From NCBI GenBank assembly GCA_052379645.1, contig JBQSYU010000006.1: a DNA stretch of 64,000 nucleotides; one strand, given 5' to 3'. Positions 33,455-42,348 of the stretch are shown piece after piece (within the stretch, counting starts at the first letter, position 1; each line of letters begins with the position of its first letter). Source of the stretch: Arthrobacter_H sp030452125. GTDB taxonomy: Bacteria > Actinomycetota > Actinomycetes > Actinomycetales > Micrococcaceae. Made by a program: the position numbers and the translations under genes. Under the pieces are notes generated by a model. That model did no database searches and was not told the DNA's origin. It saw nothing but the letters and a program-made list of their open reading frames with translations.

Positions 33455-34627
33455 TCAGTCGTCGAGCAGGGCCGCCGCGTACATGGGCCGCGCGGCGTCG
33501 GTGGTCGGCGGGTGGAACAGCCCGGCGGTGGCGTCACGGAACAGCCGGTTGAGTTCGTTCCCTTTGTTGAATCCGCTGCCGCTGGCACACATGAGCGCGG
33601 CTTCGGCAGCGTGGCGGGCGACGTTCGAGGCGTTGATGCGGGCGCTGACCAGCCGCAACGGCCAGCCCGCGCCGTGGTCGACGAGTTCGTCGAAGTCACG
33701 ACTATAGGAATCCAACTGGGCCGGCACCGCCATGTACTCCATATGGGCATCGGCCAGACGGGTCCGGAACTCAGGCACCTCGGCGTAGGTCGTTCCGGTC
33801 TTGGCCGACTTCCGCTTCTTGAGCCCTTGCGCTCCCAACTCGAGGGCGCGGTGGGCGACCCCGGCATAAACCGAACCGATCAGCAGCTGGAAGTTGCTCG
33901 TGATCGCGAAGGTCAACAGGTCGGGGTGGCGTCCGGTCGGCATTTTCCGAACGACCCGCCCGGGCGCCATCCTGACCTTTTTCAAGGTGGTGGCCCGACT
34001 CTGGGAGGCGCGCATGCCGAGCACGTCCCACTGGTCCGAGACGGCGATGCCTTCGGCGCCCCGTTCGATGAACCCGTAGACGAGGGTCGGGTTCTCGGCG
34101 TCGGTGCTGTCCAGCCCGTGGGTGATCAGTCGCGTCCATACCGGGGACAGTGAGGTGAAGATCTTCACCCCGGTCAGCAGATAACCGCCGTCGTCCTGGG
34201 GTTCGGCGGTGGTGTTCGAGCCCTGGAGCACCCAGTCGTTGGCCGGTTCGCTGATCCCGAAGGCGAAGATCTCCCCATTCATGGATTCGCCGAACACATG
34301 GTCCAGCGACCGGTCACCGCGTTCGAACAGGGCCCGAGCAACGCCAGTGCACATGAGGTGCATGTTGATCGCCAGTGCCGTTGCGGGTGCCGCAGTGGCC
34401 AGGCGCTGCTGCAGGCGGGACACCTGGTTCAGGCCCAGGCCCGGGCCGCCGAATTCCTCGGGCACGAAGACGGTGAGGTAGTGCTGATCGATCAGCTCTG
34501 CCAGGTCCTCGTGGAAGAAACTGTTCTCCCGGTCGTAGCGGTCGGCACGTTCGCGGAAGCGCTCCAACAGATCCTCGGGCAGGTACTGCTCTGCCAACTC
34601 TGCATGGCGGATCTCTCGGTCTGGCAT
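33455..34627 (-). CDS. Acyl-CoA dehydrogenase family flavoprotein
   Basis: A 390-residue ACAD-fold protein. The N-terminal helical domain ends in VFVPEEFGGPGLGL; the middle beta-domain has FAFGISEPAND (FAD/acyl contact) and GGYLLTGVKIFTS; the C-terminal helices contain ALMCASGSGFNKGNELNRLFRDA. The last motif and the short C-terminus resemble the branch that includes flavin monooxygenases (Acyl-CoA_dh_2), so dehydrogenation or hydroxylation are both possible. I could not place the catalytic Glu with confidence. ATG 34627 has GAGGGAG about 5 nt upstream. It is the last gene of the ligase-ketosynthase-dehydrogenase cassette, 13 bases after the ketosynthase. Confidence 0.82.
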   Translation of the reverse strand: MPDREIRHAELAEQYLPEDLLERFRERADRYDRENSFFHEDLAELIDQHYLTVFVPEEFGGPGLGLNQVSRLQQRLATAAPATALAINMHLMCTGVARALFERGDRSLDHVFGESMNGEIFAFGISEPANDWVLQGSNTTAEPQDDGGYLLTGVKIFTSLSPVWTRLITHGLDSTDAENPTLVYGFIERGAEGIAVSDQWDVLGMRASQSRATTLKKVRMAPGRVVRKMPTGRHPDLLTFAITSNFQLLIGSVYAGVAHRALELGAQGLKKRKSAKTGTTYAEVPEFRTRLADAHMEYMAVPAQLDSYSRDFDELVDHGAGWPLRLVSARINASNVARHAAEAALMCASGSGFNKGNELNRLFRDATAGLFHPPTTDAARPMYAAALLDD

Positions 34628-34640
34628 AGGTGCTCCCTCG

Positions 34641-35900
34641 TTAGTCATTCCCACGGGTGATCAAGACTGCGCCGTTATGTCCGCCGAATCCGAAGGAGTT
34701 CGACAACACGGCGCCGACCTGTTGCCAACGGGCCTCGCCGGTCACGATATCCCAGCCGTCGAACTCCGGGTCCTCGAGGTTGATCGTGGGCGGCAAGATC
34801 CCACTGCGGAGCGTTTGAACGGCAATGACCGCTTCGACGACTCCCGAGGCACCCAGCAGATGGCCCATGCTCGACTTGGTGGCACTGATCGGGATGGTCT
34901 GGGCCCGGTTGCCCAGTGCGGCCTCCAGGGCATTCAGTTCGGCGGCGTCGCCAGCGGGGGTTCCGGTACCGTGCGCATTGATGTGCTCGACGGCGTCCGC
35001 GGTGACACCCGCATCGTCTAGGCAGTCGCGCACGGCCTGCGCCGCTCCCCTGCCCTCCGGATGCGGAGCGGTCGGGTGATAGGCGTCGCTGGCGGCACCG
35101 AATCCTGCCAGTTCCGCCAATGCGGTGGCTCCCCGGGCGCGGGCACTCTCTTCGGATTCGAGCAGAATGGCCGCCGAGCCGGCCGACATGACGAAGCCGG
35201 ACCGTGCCCGGTCAAAGGGCCTCGAGGCGGCAGCCGGGTCGTCCTCATACCCGGCGGCCAAGGCCCGCATATTCGCGTTCGACGCCAGGTTCACCGCATT
35301 CAGGCAGTCCTCCATACCGACCACCAGGACCGCGTCGGCGTAGCCGTGGCGGATCCGACGCATCGCCTCCCCGAGGGCGATCGCGCCACTCGCGCAGGTC
35401 GCCGATACCCCCTGCGCGGGGCCGAACGCCTGGTACCGCTGGCTGAGTATGGCCGCAGCGGCATCCGGTGCACCGTGGATCGCCAACGTCAACGGCACGG
35501 CTCGCGGGCCCTTCTGGTTCAGGGTGCGGGTGGCCTGTTGCATGGCATCGACCGGTCCGGAGCCGGTTGCGGCCATGATCGCGAACCGCTGGGGGTCCCA
35601 GGGCATCTCCCCCACTTCCGGGGTCCAGCCGGCCTGTTCCATGGCCTGGTCGGCGGCGGCCACTGCCCAGTGTTGGCTGCGGCTAAGCCGTCTGGCCAGG
35701 CTTGGCTTCAGGACCGTGGAGGCGTCGAAACCGTTCACGGTGCCGCCGATGCGGACGGCAAGGTTCTCAAACTCGGGGCCGTCAAGGGTCGTGATGGCGC
35801 TGCGACCGTTCAGGACGTTGTCCCACATTGTCGGGACGTCCAAACCGCTCGGAGTGATCGCTCCGAGCCCTGTGATGACCACTCGACGAGGACCTTTCAC
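34641..35900 (-). CDS. Beta-ketoacyl-ACP synthase II-type enzyme (FabF-like)
   Basis: A 419-residue thiolase-fold condensing enzyme. The full catalytic set of KAS II is visible: Cys169 (ATCASGA), His310 (NAHGTGTP), His347 (MGHLLGAS), with Lys342 in TKSSMGH, and the C-terminal NSFGFGGHNG. It should carry out decarboxylative Claisen condensation of an acyl thioester with malonyl-ACP. GTG 35900 overlaps the upstream ligase stop as GTGA; the longer frame extends meaninglessly into that gene. Being linked to an acyl ligase and an ACAD rather than to acpP/fabD points to a specialised pathway, not to housekeeping fatty-acid synthesis. Confidence 0.88.
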   Translation of the reverse strand: MKGPRRVVITGLGAITPSGLDVPTMWDNVLNGRSAITTLDGPEFENLAVRIGGTVNGFDASTVLKPSLARRLSRSQHWAVAAADQAMEQAGWTPEVGEMPWDPQRFAIMAATGSGPVDAMQQATRTLNQKGPRAVPLTLAIHGAPDAAAAILSQRYQAFGPAQGVSATCASGAIALGEAMRRIRHGYADAVLVVGMEDCLNAVNLASNANMRALAAGYEDDPAAASRPFDRARSGFVMSAGSAAILLESEESARARGATALAELAGFGAASDAYHPTAPHPEGRGAAQAVRDCLDDAGVTADAVEHINAHGTGTPAGDAAELNALEAALGNRAQTIPISATKSSMGHLLGASGVVEAVIAVQTLRSGILPPTINLEDPEFDGWDIVTGEARWQQVGAVLSNSFGFGGHNGAVLITRGND

Positions 35901-37405
35901 AGCCGCACCGCCTCGCCGTGGGTGATCAGCTCGGCGACGGCCGGGCGGCGGATTTTGCCACCGACGGTGCGCGGCAGCTGCTCCGTCCGGTACCAACGGC
36001 GCGGGACGAACTGCGGGGCCAGTTCCTGACGGGCACGGGCGAGCAGTTCGTTCTTCTCCGGTGCCTCTCCCTCGATGACGAGTGCGACGACGGTGCCGAG
36101 CCGATCGTGGGCCACCGCCACCGCGCAAACCGCTCCCAGCTGCAGCATCCCATCGAAGGCGCGTTCCACGCCGGGCAACGAGACTTTGTGCCCGCCGGTG
36201 ATGGCGATGTCTCCGGCGCGGCCCTCCAACACCAGTGCGCCGTCGACCAGCCGGCCCTGGTCATTCACCGTCGCCCAGCCGTCGTTGTCTTGCAGCACCG
36301 CGTCCGTTGTTCCCGGGAGGTACCCGTCGGAGCATGAGGCGGCGTGGACCAACAGGGTGCCCGGTCCGCCGTCGGGCACTTCGGCACCCTGCTCGTCCCT
36401 GATGCTCACGTCGATGCCTTCGTAGACGCTGATGCGGGTGCCGTCACCGCCTCGACTGTCACCGATGAACCCGATCTCGGCGGCCCCGTAGTAACTGATC
36501 AGTCGCACGTGGGGTAGTACGTCGGCCAGACCCGTGCGCAGGATCGCGGGGAGATTGGCACCGCCGGTGACTACCAGTTCCAGCGTCGCCAGGGACTGTG
36601 AGTCGCGTCGGGCGGCGTCCACGAGTGTTTGGACGATCGCGGGCACGGCCACCACACGCGTTATCTTCTCGTCGTCAATACGGCGGCCCAGTACAGCCGG
36701 ATCGAAGGCATCCGCGACATGGGCGCTGCCGCCGGAAGCCAGACACTCGATGAGCGCGTACAACGTGAGGCTGTAAGACACCGGACCGGGAGTAAGGGTG
36801 GCGACGCCGGCGAACGGCTCCAGGTACGCGCTGGAGACGGCGAAGTTCTCGCGGTACTGGTGCCGAGTCTTCAGGAACGCTTTGGGGTTGCTCGTCGTGC
36901 CGGAGGAGAACAACAGGAGAAACGGTTCCGCACCATCCCGCACCGTCGGTTCGGCTGCCGGGGCGGTAGATGCCTCTTGTTGCCTGAACTCGGCGAGGGT
37001 GATGATGGTGCCCGTCCACCCCCGCGCGATGAGGCCTTCCGCCAGGTCGGTCGAGTCACTGATGACGACTCCGATTCCCGTGGAGAGGATGACGCCGATC
37101 CGGTGGTCCAGCGGCCACTGCGGGTCGATGGTCGCCGACACGGCTCGGAACCCGGCTAGACCCGCGATGATGCGCGAGGTGTGGAACGCCGAGGAGATAC
37201 TCACGGCTGTGATCGGGATGCCGCCGGTTTCCGCGGCCGGTGCCGGCGGTGTGGCTTGGGCACGGTGCAGGGCGTCAACGGCTGCGAACATCCGTCGGGA
37301 ATCTTCGACGAGCTGCGCGTAGGTCAGCTGGCCGTCGTCCCCAACGATCGCCGGCTGGTCGGGACGGTGTTCGGATGCGTCCAGAACGGTCCGTGTGATC
37401 GGCAC
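35897..37405 (-). CDS. AMP-dependent acyl/aryl ligase
   Basis: A 502-residue class I adenylate-forming enzyme. The P-loop LLFSSGTTSNPKAFLKTRH has Asn in place of the usual Gly before Pro-Lys; then come TGGANLP, YYGAAEIGFI, the hinge WATVNDQGRL with EGRAGDIAITGGHKV, and the C-terminal Lys in PRTVGGKIRRP. The sequence is closer to MenE/DhbE-like small-acid ligases than to FadD. Start GTG 37405 has GGGAGG 6 nt upstream; a longer frame to 37432 lacks a site. It is the first gene of the coupled cassette and would supply its activated acyl starter, although no acyl carrier protein is present nearby. Confidence 0.85.
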   Translation of the reverse strand: MPITRTVLDASEHRPDQPAIVGDDGQLTYAQLVEDSRRMFAAVDALHRAQATPPAPAAETGGIPITAVSISSAFHTSRIIAGLAGFRAVSATIDPQWPLDHRIGVILSTGIGVVISDSTDLAEGLIARGWTGTIITLAEFRQQEASTAPAAEPTVRDGAEPFLLLFSSGTTSNPKAFLKTRHQYRENFAVSSAYLEPFAGVATLTPGPVSYSLTLYALIECLASGGSAHVADAFDPAVLGRRIDDEKITRVVAVPAIVQTLVDAARRDSQSLATLELVVTGGANLPAILRTGLADVLPHVRLISYYGAAEIGFIGDSRGGDGTRISVYEGIDVSIRDEQGAEVPDGGPGTLLVHAASCSDGYLPGTTDAVLQDNDGWATVNDQGRLVDGALVLEGRAGDIAITGGHKVSLPGVERAFDGMLQLGAVCAVAVAHDRLGTVVALVIEGEAPEKNELLARARQELAPQFVPRRWYRTEQLPRTVGGKIRRPAVAELITHGEAVRL

Positions 37406-37435
37406 CCGCGACCTCCCTGTAATTCGACGCAATTG

Positions 37436-37457
37436 GGCTGGTTAGTATTTTCCAGCC
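37436..37457. promoter_or_regulatory. Short inverted repeat upstream of the ligase cassette
   Basis: GGCTGG and CCAGCC flank a 10-nt AT-rich centre, 31 bases before the ligase start. Could be an operator or part of the promoter. Confidence 0.35.
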
Positions 37458-37621
37458 ACCCCGATTCTAGTGACTCTTCCCGCGTCGATGGGAACTGGGC
37501 CTGTGCCGCTTAGCTGTTGATGTTTGGGAACGCGGCGGCATCGAGCGGAAGAGTGCAACGCCCATGCCGATCTATTTTTCCGATCTAATCGTCGGTCTCC
37601 GCGCTGGGAGCATTCTCGAGT

Positions 37622-38230
37622 CTAGGCAGCGTTCCACAAGGCGGCGTCGAGGTCTCCGTGGCGCCAATTTCGCAGGTCGGCGGCCTTCCGCATGACACCT
37701 TGAACATGTGAGTAGGTCAGGTTGGAGACGCCTGCAGATTTCATGTGCTTTTTGATGCGGGAATCCACGGCTGTGCCTGTTTCGACGCCAGCCAGGATGT
37801 CCATGTAGTCCACCGTTTTAGGGCCCACGTGGCGAACTTTCCTCAGCACGGTCCGGAACTCGTCGCGTTTCGAGCCGGGCTGGAGGCGCTTGAACAAAGA
37901 TTCAACGTCTTCGATCTCGAGGGCCTCGAACACTGCCACCATGTCCTCGATTTGCTGCAACCGCTGCTGCCCGTTCCACCGGATGATCTCTGACAGCCCA
38001 CCCTGGTTGATCCGAGTCCTAAAACCGCTGGTCGTCGCAGCATCTGGCCACTCCTCCACGAGTGCCTGAACCCGGGGATAGACGGTCGCTTTGTACTTCT
38101 GACGACGCTGAAGGACGGAGTCTGTGATCAACGCACCAATATGGTGCCAGCCACGCGTGATCTGCTGACCGCCGTCGATTCCTTGGGCGTCCATGTATTC
38201 GAGGAGACGCTCCGCGTCCTGATTCATCAT
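37622..38230 (-). CDS. HhH-GPD DNA-glycosylase-like protein
   Basis: A 202-residue protein of mostly helical prediction. Residues 130-160 read as a helix-hairpin-helix plus active-site loop of the endonuclease III superfamily: HVGPKTVDYMD with Lys138, then TAVDSRIKKHM with Asp156. The Lys-to-Asp spacing of 18 equals that of E. coli Nth (Lys120/Asp138). There is no C-terminal iron-sulphur Cys cluster, and the N-terminal half does not resemble a known glycosylase. The likely activity is base excision or strand cleavage on modified or damaged DNA. ATG 38230 has AGGA 7 nt upstream. It is downstream of, and on the same strand as, the helicase operon, after a 245-bp gap with nothing evident in it. 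Confidence 0.6.
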   Translation of the reverse strand: MMNQDAERLLEYMDAQGIDGGQQITRGWHHIGALITDSVLQRRQKYKATVYPRVQALVEEWPDAATTSGFRTRINQGGLSEIIRWNGQQRLQQIEDMVAVFEALEIEDVESLFKRLQPGSKRDEFRTVLRKVRHVGPKTVDYMDILAGVETGTAVDSRIKKHMKSAGVSNLTYSHVQGVMRKAADLRNWRHGDLDAALWNAA

Positions 38231-38475
38231 TTGGCTATCCTGCCACGAGTACCCGTCAGTTCGGACCGGGGAGCTACTGCATGACGTGAGACGCTACTAG
38301 TCGCCGAAATCGTTCATTTTGAGACCGCCCAGTTCCCACCCCATGGCCAGAAACTATGTATGGCCTCCGAAACCTCGGGCGGACTTCAACGGGGACGGCT
38401 CTGGACAGGCAACGCATCATTTCACCTGTGAAAGAGCGAACCAGGCGCTAGCCCGACTGCTGCCCCGCCGCCCTC

Positions 38476-41400
38476 CTAAAGGTCCGAATCTTCGAGAAGG
38501 TCCTCTTCGTCAACCACCGTGTCCACGGCGACCTCAATTTCGAACACGCGACGGGCACTCTTGATGAGTCCTTGGGCCATCACAAAGTTCATCGTTCCGC
38601 CGATGGCTGCGCCCACCCCGAAGGGGACGACTTTGCCGAGGACCACGATGCCCTGCTTGGTTCCGTATTTGGTGATGAAGTTCTTGCCCATCACCGAATT
38701 GACGCCTCGCAACCATTGAACGGGCACCTTGCTGACCAGTTTTGAGGACCAGAACTTGCCGGTTCTCCCAGCGACCTTCGAAGCAGCCCGCTGAGCGCCC
38801 CCACCCGTCAGCACGGTCAACAGCAAGGTTCGTTTGCGCTCGATGTCGATGATGCTGATCCCTTGCACCTCGGCGAGGGCCAAGATGTAGACCGCCGTCC
38901 AGTTCATCGTGGCGGCAGCTTCCCCACCAGCCATTACCAGCGCCACCGACGTTCCCACGCCGGGAGCTGCTGCGGCAGTTCCAACACCGACTCCTTGGCT
39001 GGTCAAGGCAACCACCAGATCCTTATCCAGGAGTCTCACGAGCTGGGATGCGTCGAAGTCCGGGTGACGACGCCGGTGGTATTCCACGCGGGATTTGGAG
39101 GTGCGCTCGGCGAAGTTGAGTGCTGCGTTCAGGAGGTCTTTTGGCGCTGGTAGTTCAGTCGGTTCTTCGTCGTTCATGTTTTCCCCAGTTTTTGGTGTGC
39201 CCGAAGGTCGCAAATCCAACGCCCGCACCTCATGATTGCGGATGGTCTCGATCAGGTCGTCCTGGCGGGCCTGTCCCAAGGCCAGCCGGTAGGTTGCGAG
39301 TGAAGAGAGCATTCGCTGGGTGCGTGGGACATCGCGGCTCAGCGGATGGTCGAGCAGTCGGCGCTGGATCTTGTGTTCGCCTGGCTGCACCCAATACGGC
39401 GCGAACTCACGGACCTTGCCCGGCAACGACTCAGCAGATACCTCGGCTTCCTTGAACAACTCCGCCCAAGGGTTCTTCGCCCCGCGGGCCAAGACATCGG
39501 CCCGGTGTTCTGCTGCGACGTTTTTTCGCACGGCGTGGCCCATATAGCGGTGCACCCGGCCTTCGCGCTGTTCGAAGTCCACGGGGTTCGTGGGCACGTT
39601 CCAATGGATGACCGAGTGGCTCCACCAGTGGAAGTCGATCCCTTCTTGTCCCACCGACGTCGACGTGAGGACGAAGGGCCAGAACGGGCTGTTGAAGGCT
39701 GCGCGCACATCAGGCAGACGTTGGGCCGAACCGTCCTCGCTCCGCCCTCCCCCGTAGCGGACGGCGAACCGGGTAGCGAGTGCCAATCCCCGGCCTTCTT
39801 CGCCGGGGTCCTTGGCCCGCAGCGTGGCCGATGTCAGCGACAACGCCCTCCGCATACCAGCAGCGATGTCGCGGAGCAGTTCCACCGTCATAGGACCGCG
39901 GGGTTGCTGGCTGCGCAGCTGGAACACGTATTCGTCGAGGACGGCTTGCAGGTTGCCGTCCGCGCAATAACGCAGGACCGCCTGCCAGTAGTCGAGCCTC
40001 GGGTAGAGGCTATCGATCAGGACGGTGGCGTCCTGGCGGTTGAAGAGGGTGCGCAGTCCCTCGGCGGCGAACAGTGCCGCCCGCCAATGCTCCACCTTGT
40101 CGAATGAGCCGGGAAGGACACGTCCTAGCGCGCGGTACACGCAGTTCGCCGGGGAGTTCAGCGCCAGATCGCCGGTCCCCTCACGCCAAGCGCCCCCGCC
40201 GGTCTCCGCCAGGTCGAGCATCCTTTCGGCATGGACCATGAAGTTCGAGCCTTCGGCCGGAGCCTCGTCTGTCTGCATGCTGGGATCCGCGGACGCCAGT
40301 TCGTCGACGGAGGCGATCCCCTCGACGGCAGCTTCACGGTCGCGCTTCCAGGCGTGCGGCAGGGCCTTGCCCGCACCATAGTAGGAGCCTGCAAGTGTCC
40401 GATCTGCGTAGGGTTCCCCCTCTCGCATGCGACCCCGGATGATGGTTTCGGCGCGCTCCCGGAGCAGACGGGGTTCGACCGGCTGGCCCTGATCTTGTTC
40501 GATGAGCTTCAGGGGATCCACGAGTTCGGCGAACTCCGCATGCGGAACCACCAGTCCCAACGCCGACATCGCCTGCGGCGCCCCGTCGCGCACCCTCCAC
40601 GCCAGGCGGGCCGTAAAGCGTGCCCTGGCCTCGGCGGTGTTCTCCGCCTCGTCGTCAGCGAGGGACATGATCCGACGTTCTGCTTCGTAGGAGAGCAGGG
40701 TACTCACGGAGTTCGGGGTCGCGTTCCACGCCGAAAAGAGCACTTGCTTCGTGGCCCCGGACCCGACGTCCTCATAGGCTCCGGAGGGCTCGTTATAGGG
40801 GCATGACGGCGGCATCCACAGGAGCTTCCATAGGCCGGAGTCGAGCACATGATGCTCAACCGCCCGGTACTTGGCGTTGTCTCCTTCCAACCGTTCGAAG
40901 GAGTGGAACCGGTCCCGGTCGATCGTCGTCGTCGAGGACGCCAGGGAGCGAAGGTCGACGGCCTCCCCGGACACTGACCCGTCGAGCACCCGTCCCAGTT
41001 GGTATTCGCCGAGGAAGTTCGCGAAATAAGGAACGGATTTCCAGTACTCGACGGGATTGCCTGCACCGGCTGCGCGGGAGAGCTTCGTCAAGGACGCCAA
41101 GGATCGCAGATCTGCGGGCCGGACGTCGTTGGGAGCCATCGGGATCACCGTGAGCATGTTGTCGTCGCCCAGCTGTGGCCGTTCGGTCCGGCACATGTAC
41201 TTCCTCAGGTGCCGCTCCACGGCTGTGGCGTTGTCACCGGGTTCGATGGCTGCCAGTTGTCGGCGTCGCCGGGCGAGGAGTTTGTCCAGCGTCGTCATCC
41301 ATGCTGGCTCGTCGTGCGCGAGGAACCCGAGCAACTCGGTGAACTCCTTGGCATGGTCTTCGCCGGCATCGTCCTGCCCACTGGTCAGCGCCTTATAGGG

Positions 41401-42348
41401 GGTCGCCGACAGCAGCAGCAGTTTGGCGTCGTCGTAATTGAGGAACTGCCGCGCCAGTTCAGCCGCGTTCACCAGTTCGGCATTATCGGACGGTGCCCGG
41501 AGCAGATCCTGGAAGCGTTGGAACTCATCGAGGATGATCAGGTCAGGTTCCAAACATTCCAGTCCCACTTCGGCCAGGACAGCGCGGAAGTCACGGATGA
41601 GGTCAGGCATCTCGCTACGCAGAGCCTCGGCAGGTTCCTCGGAACGGAGCAGCTTCTTGAAGTGGCGCATCAGGCCCCGTTCGGTGGCGCGTTTCCGGAA
41701 GTCGTTCCGGACCGAGGGTTCGAAGCCTTCGGGATGCCGCCTTTTGAGCCGATTGATGTGGTAGCGGAATCCTCGTTCTCCTGAACCACCGCGCAGGAGC
41801 TCGACGACGGTCGGCTCGATGTCGGCGGGGAATCGTTTGGGTTCGGAGCGCTGCTCTCGCTCTCCGAACAACTCTTCGAGGACCAGGTAGACGGCGGCTC
41901 GCTCCTCGGCATTACCCAGGCGCTGCCCGTCGCTGAACGACGTGCCCGGAGTCAGTGAGATGAAGTTGACGCGTTTGGCCGTGTTCTCCGCCGGTGGGGC
42001 ATTCAGGCGCACCAGTTCCAGCGGCAGCAGCGACAGTCGGCCGGATTCGATGACGTCGGTTTGTCGGGTCACGTTGACTCGGTCGATGTTCTGTTTGGCC
42101 AGATCGGTGTTGGAGCACATGTAGACGACGTCGATCCGGCCCACCTCGTCCACGGTTTCGAGATGCTCGATGGCCCGGGCGACGACGCCGGCGGCCACGA
42201 CTGATTTCCCCAGCCCGGTTTCATCGGCGACCAGGAAACGGTCGGTGGTCTCAGCCCCGTGGTAGAACCGTTTGATCACGTGGTTGACGGTACGTTTTTG
42301 GAAGGGTTTCAGCCCGGCCAGGATGGGGCGGGCGTTGAAGGCGGTCAT
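38476..42348 (-). CDS. SNF2-type helicase fused to an EcsC-like hydrophobic domain
   Basis: A 1290-residue protein. The SF2 helicase part has Walker A DETGLGKSV (42-50), LIILDEFQRF (box II as DEFQ, 274-277), LLLSATP (motif III, about 314), a long insertion, and the second RecA lobe with TSTSVGQEGIDF and EQREGRVHR near 926. Residues from about 1058 are different: a hydrophobic Gly/Ala-rich stretch, AVYILALAEVQGISIIDIERKR, and VVPFGVGAAIGGTMNFVMA, matching my memory of EcsC-family proteins. An ATG at 39177 with GGGGA 5 nt upstream stands at the junction and could yield the C-terminal part alone. It overlaps the PLD gene by ATGA. Likely a DNA translocase of a defence system. Confidence 0.8.
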   Translation of the reverse strand: MTAFNARPILAGLKPFQKRTVNHVIKRFYHGAETTDRFLVADETGLGKSVVAAGVVARAIEHLETVDEVGRIDVVYMCSNTDLAKQNIDRVNVTRQTDVIESGRLSLLPLELVRLNAPPAENTAKRVNFISLTPGTSFSDGQRLGNAEERAAVYLVLEELFGEREQRSEPKRFPADIEPTVVELLRGGSGERGFRYHINRLKRRHPEGFEPSVRNDFRKRATERGLMRHFKKLLRSEEPAEALRSEMPDLIRDFRAVLAEVGLECLEPDLIILDEFQRFQDLLRAPSDNAELVNAAELARQFLNYDDAKLLLLSATPYKALTSGQDDAGEDHAKEFTELLGFLAHDEPAWMTTLDKLLARRRRQLAAIEPGDNATAVERHLRKYMCRTERPQLGDDNMLTVIPMAPNDVRPADLRSLASLTKLSRAAGAGNPVEYWKSVPYFANFLGEYQLGRVLDGSVSGEAVDLRSLASSTTTIDRDRFHSFERLEGDNAKYRAVEHHVLDSGLWKLLWMPPSCPYNEPSGAYEDVGSGATKQVLFSAWNATPNSVSTLLSYEAERRIMSLADDEAENTAEARARFTARLAWRVRDGAPQAMSALGLVVPHAEFAELVDPLKLIEQDQGQPVEPRLLRERAETIIRGRMREGEPYADRTLAGSYYGAGKALPHAWKRDREAAVEGIASVDELASADPSMQTDEAPAEGSNFMVHAERMLDLAETGGGAWREGTGDLALNSPANCVYRALGRVLPGSFDKVEHWRAALFAAEGLRTLFNRQDATVLIDSLYPRLDYWQAVLRYCADGNLQAVLDEYVFQLRSQQPRGPMTVELLRDIAAGMRRALSLTSATLRAKDPGEEGRGLALATRFAVRYGGGRSEDGSAQRLPDVRAAFNSPFWPFVLTSTSVGQEGIDFHWWSHSVIHWNVPTNPVDFEQREGRVHRYMGHAVRKNVAAEHRADVLARGAKNPWAELFKEAEVSAESLPGKVREFAPYWVQPGEHKIQRRLLDHPLSRDVPRTQRMLSSLATYRLALGQARQDDLIETIRNHEVRALDLRPSGTPKTGENMNDEEPTELPAPKDLLNAALNFAERTSKSRVEYHRRRHPDFDASQLVRLLDKDLVVALTSQGVGVGTAAAAPGVGTSVALVMAGGEAAATMNWTAVYILALAEVQGISIIDIERKRTLLLTVLTGGGAQRAASKVAGRTGKFWSSKLVSKVPVQWLRGVNSVMGKNFITKYGTKQGIVVLGKVVPFGVGAAIGGTMNFVMAQGLIKSARRVFEIEVAVDTVVDEEDLLEDSDL
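39177..39186 (-). promoter_or_regulatory. Internal start codon and ribosome site at the helicase/EcsC junction
   Basis: On the minus strand GGGGA precedes ATG (39177) by 5 nt, in frame with the helicase. Translation from here would give 233 residues starting MNDEEPTELP, exactly the EcsC-like part. This suggests a former separate gene, or a second product. Confidence 0.5.
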
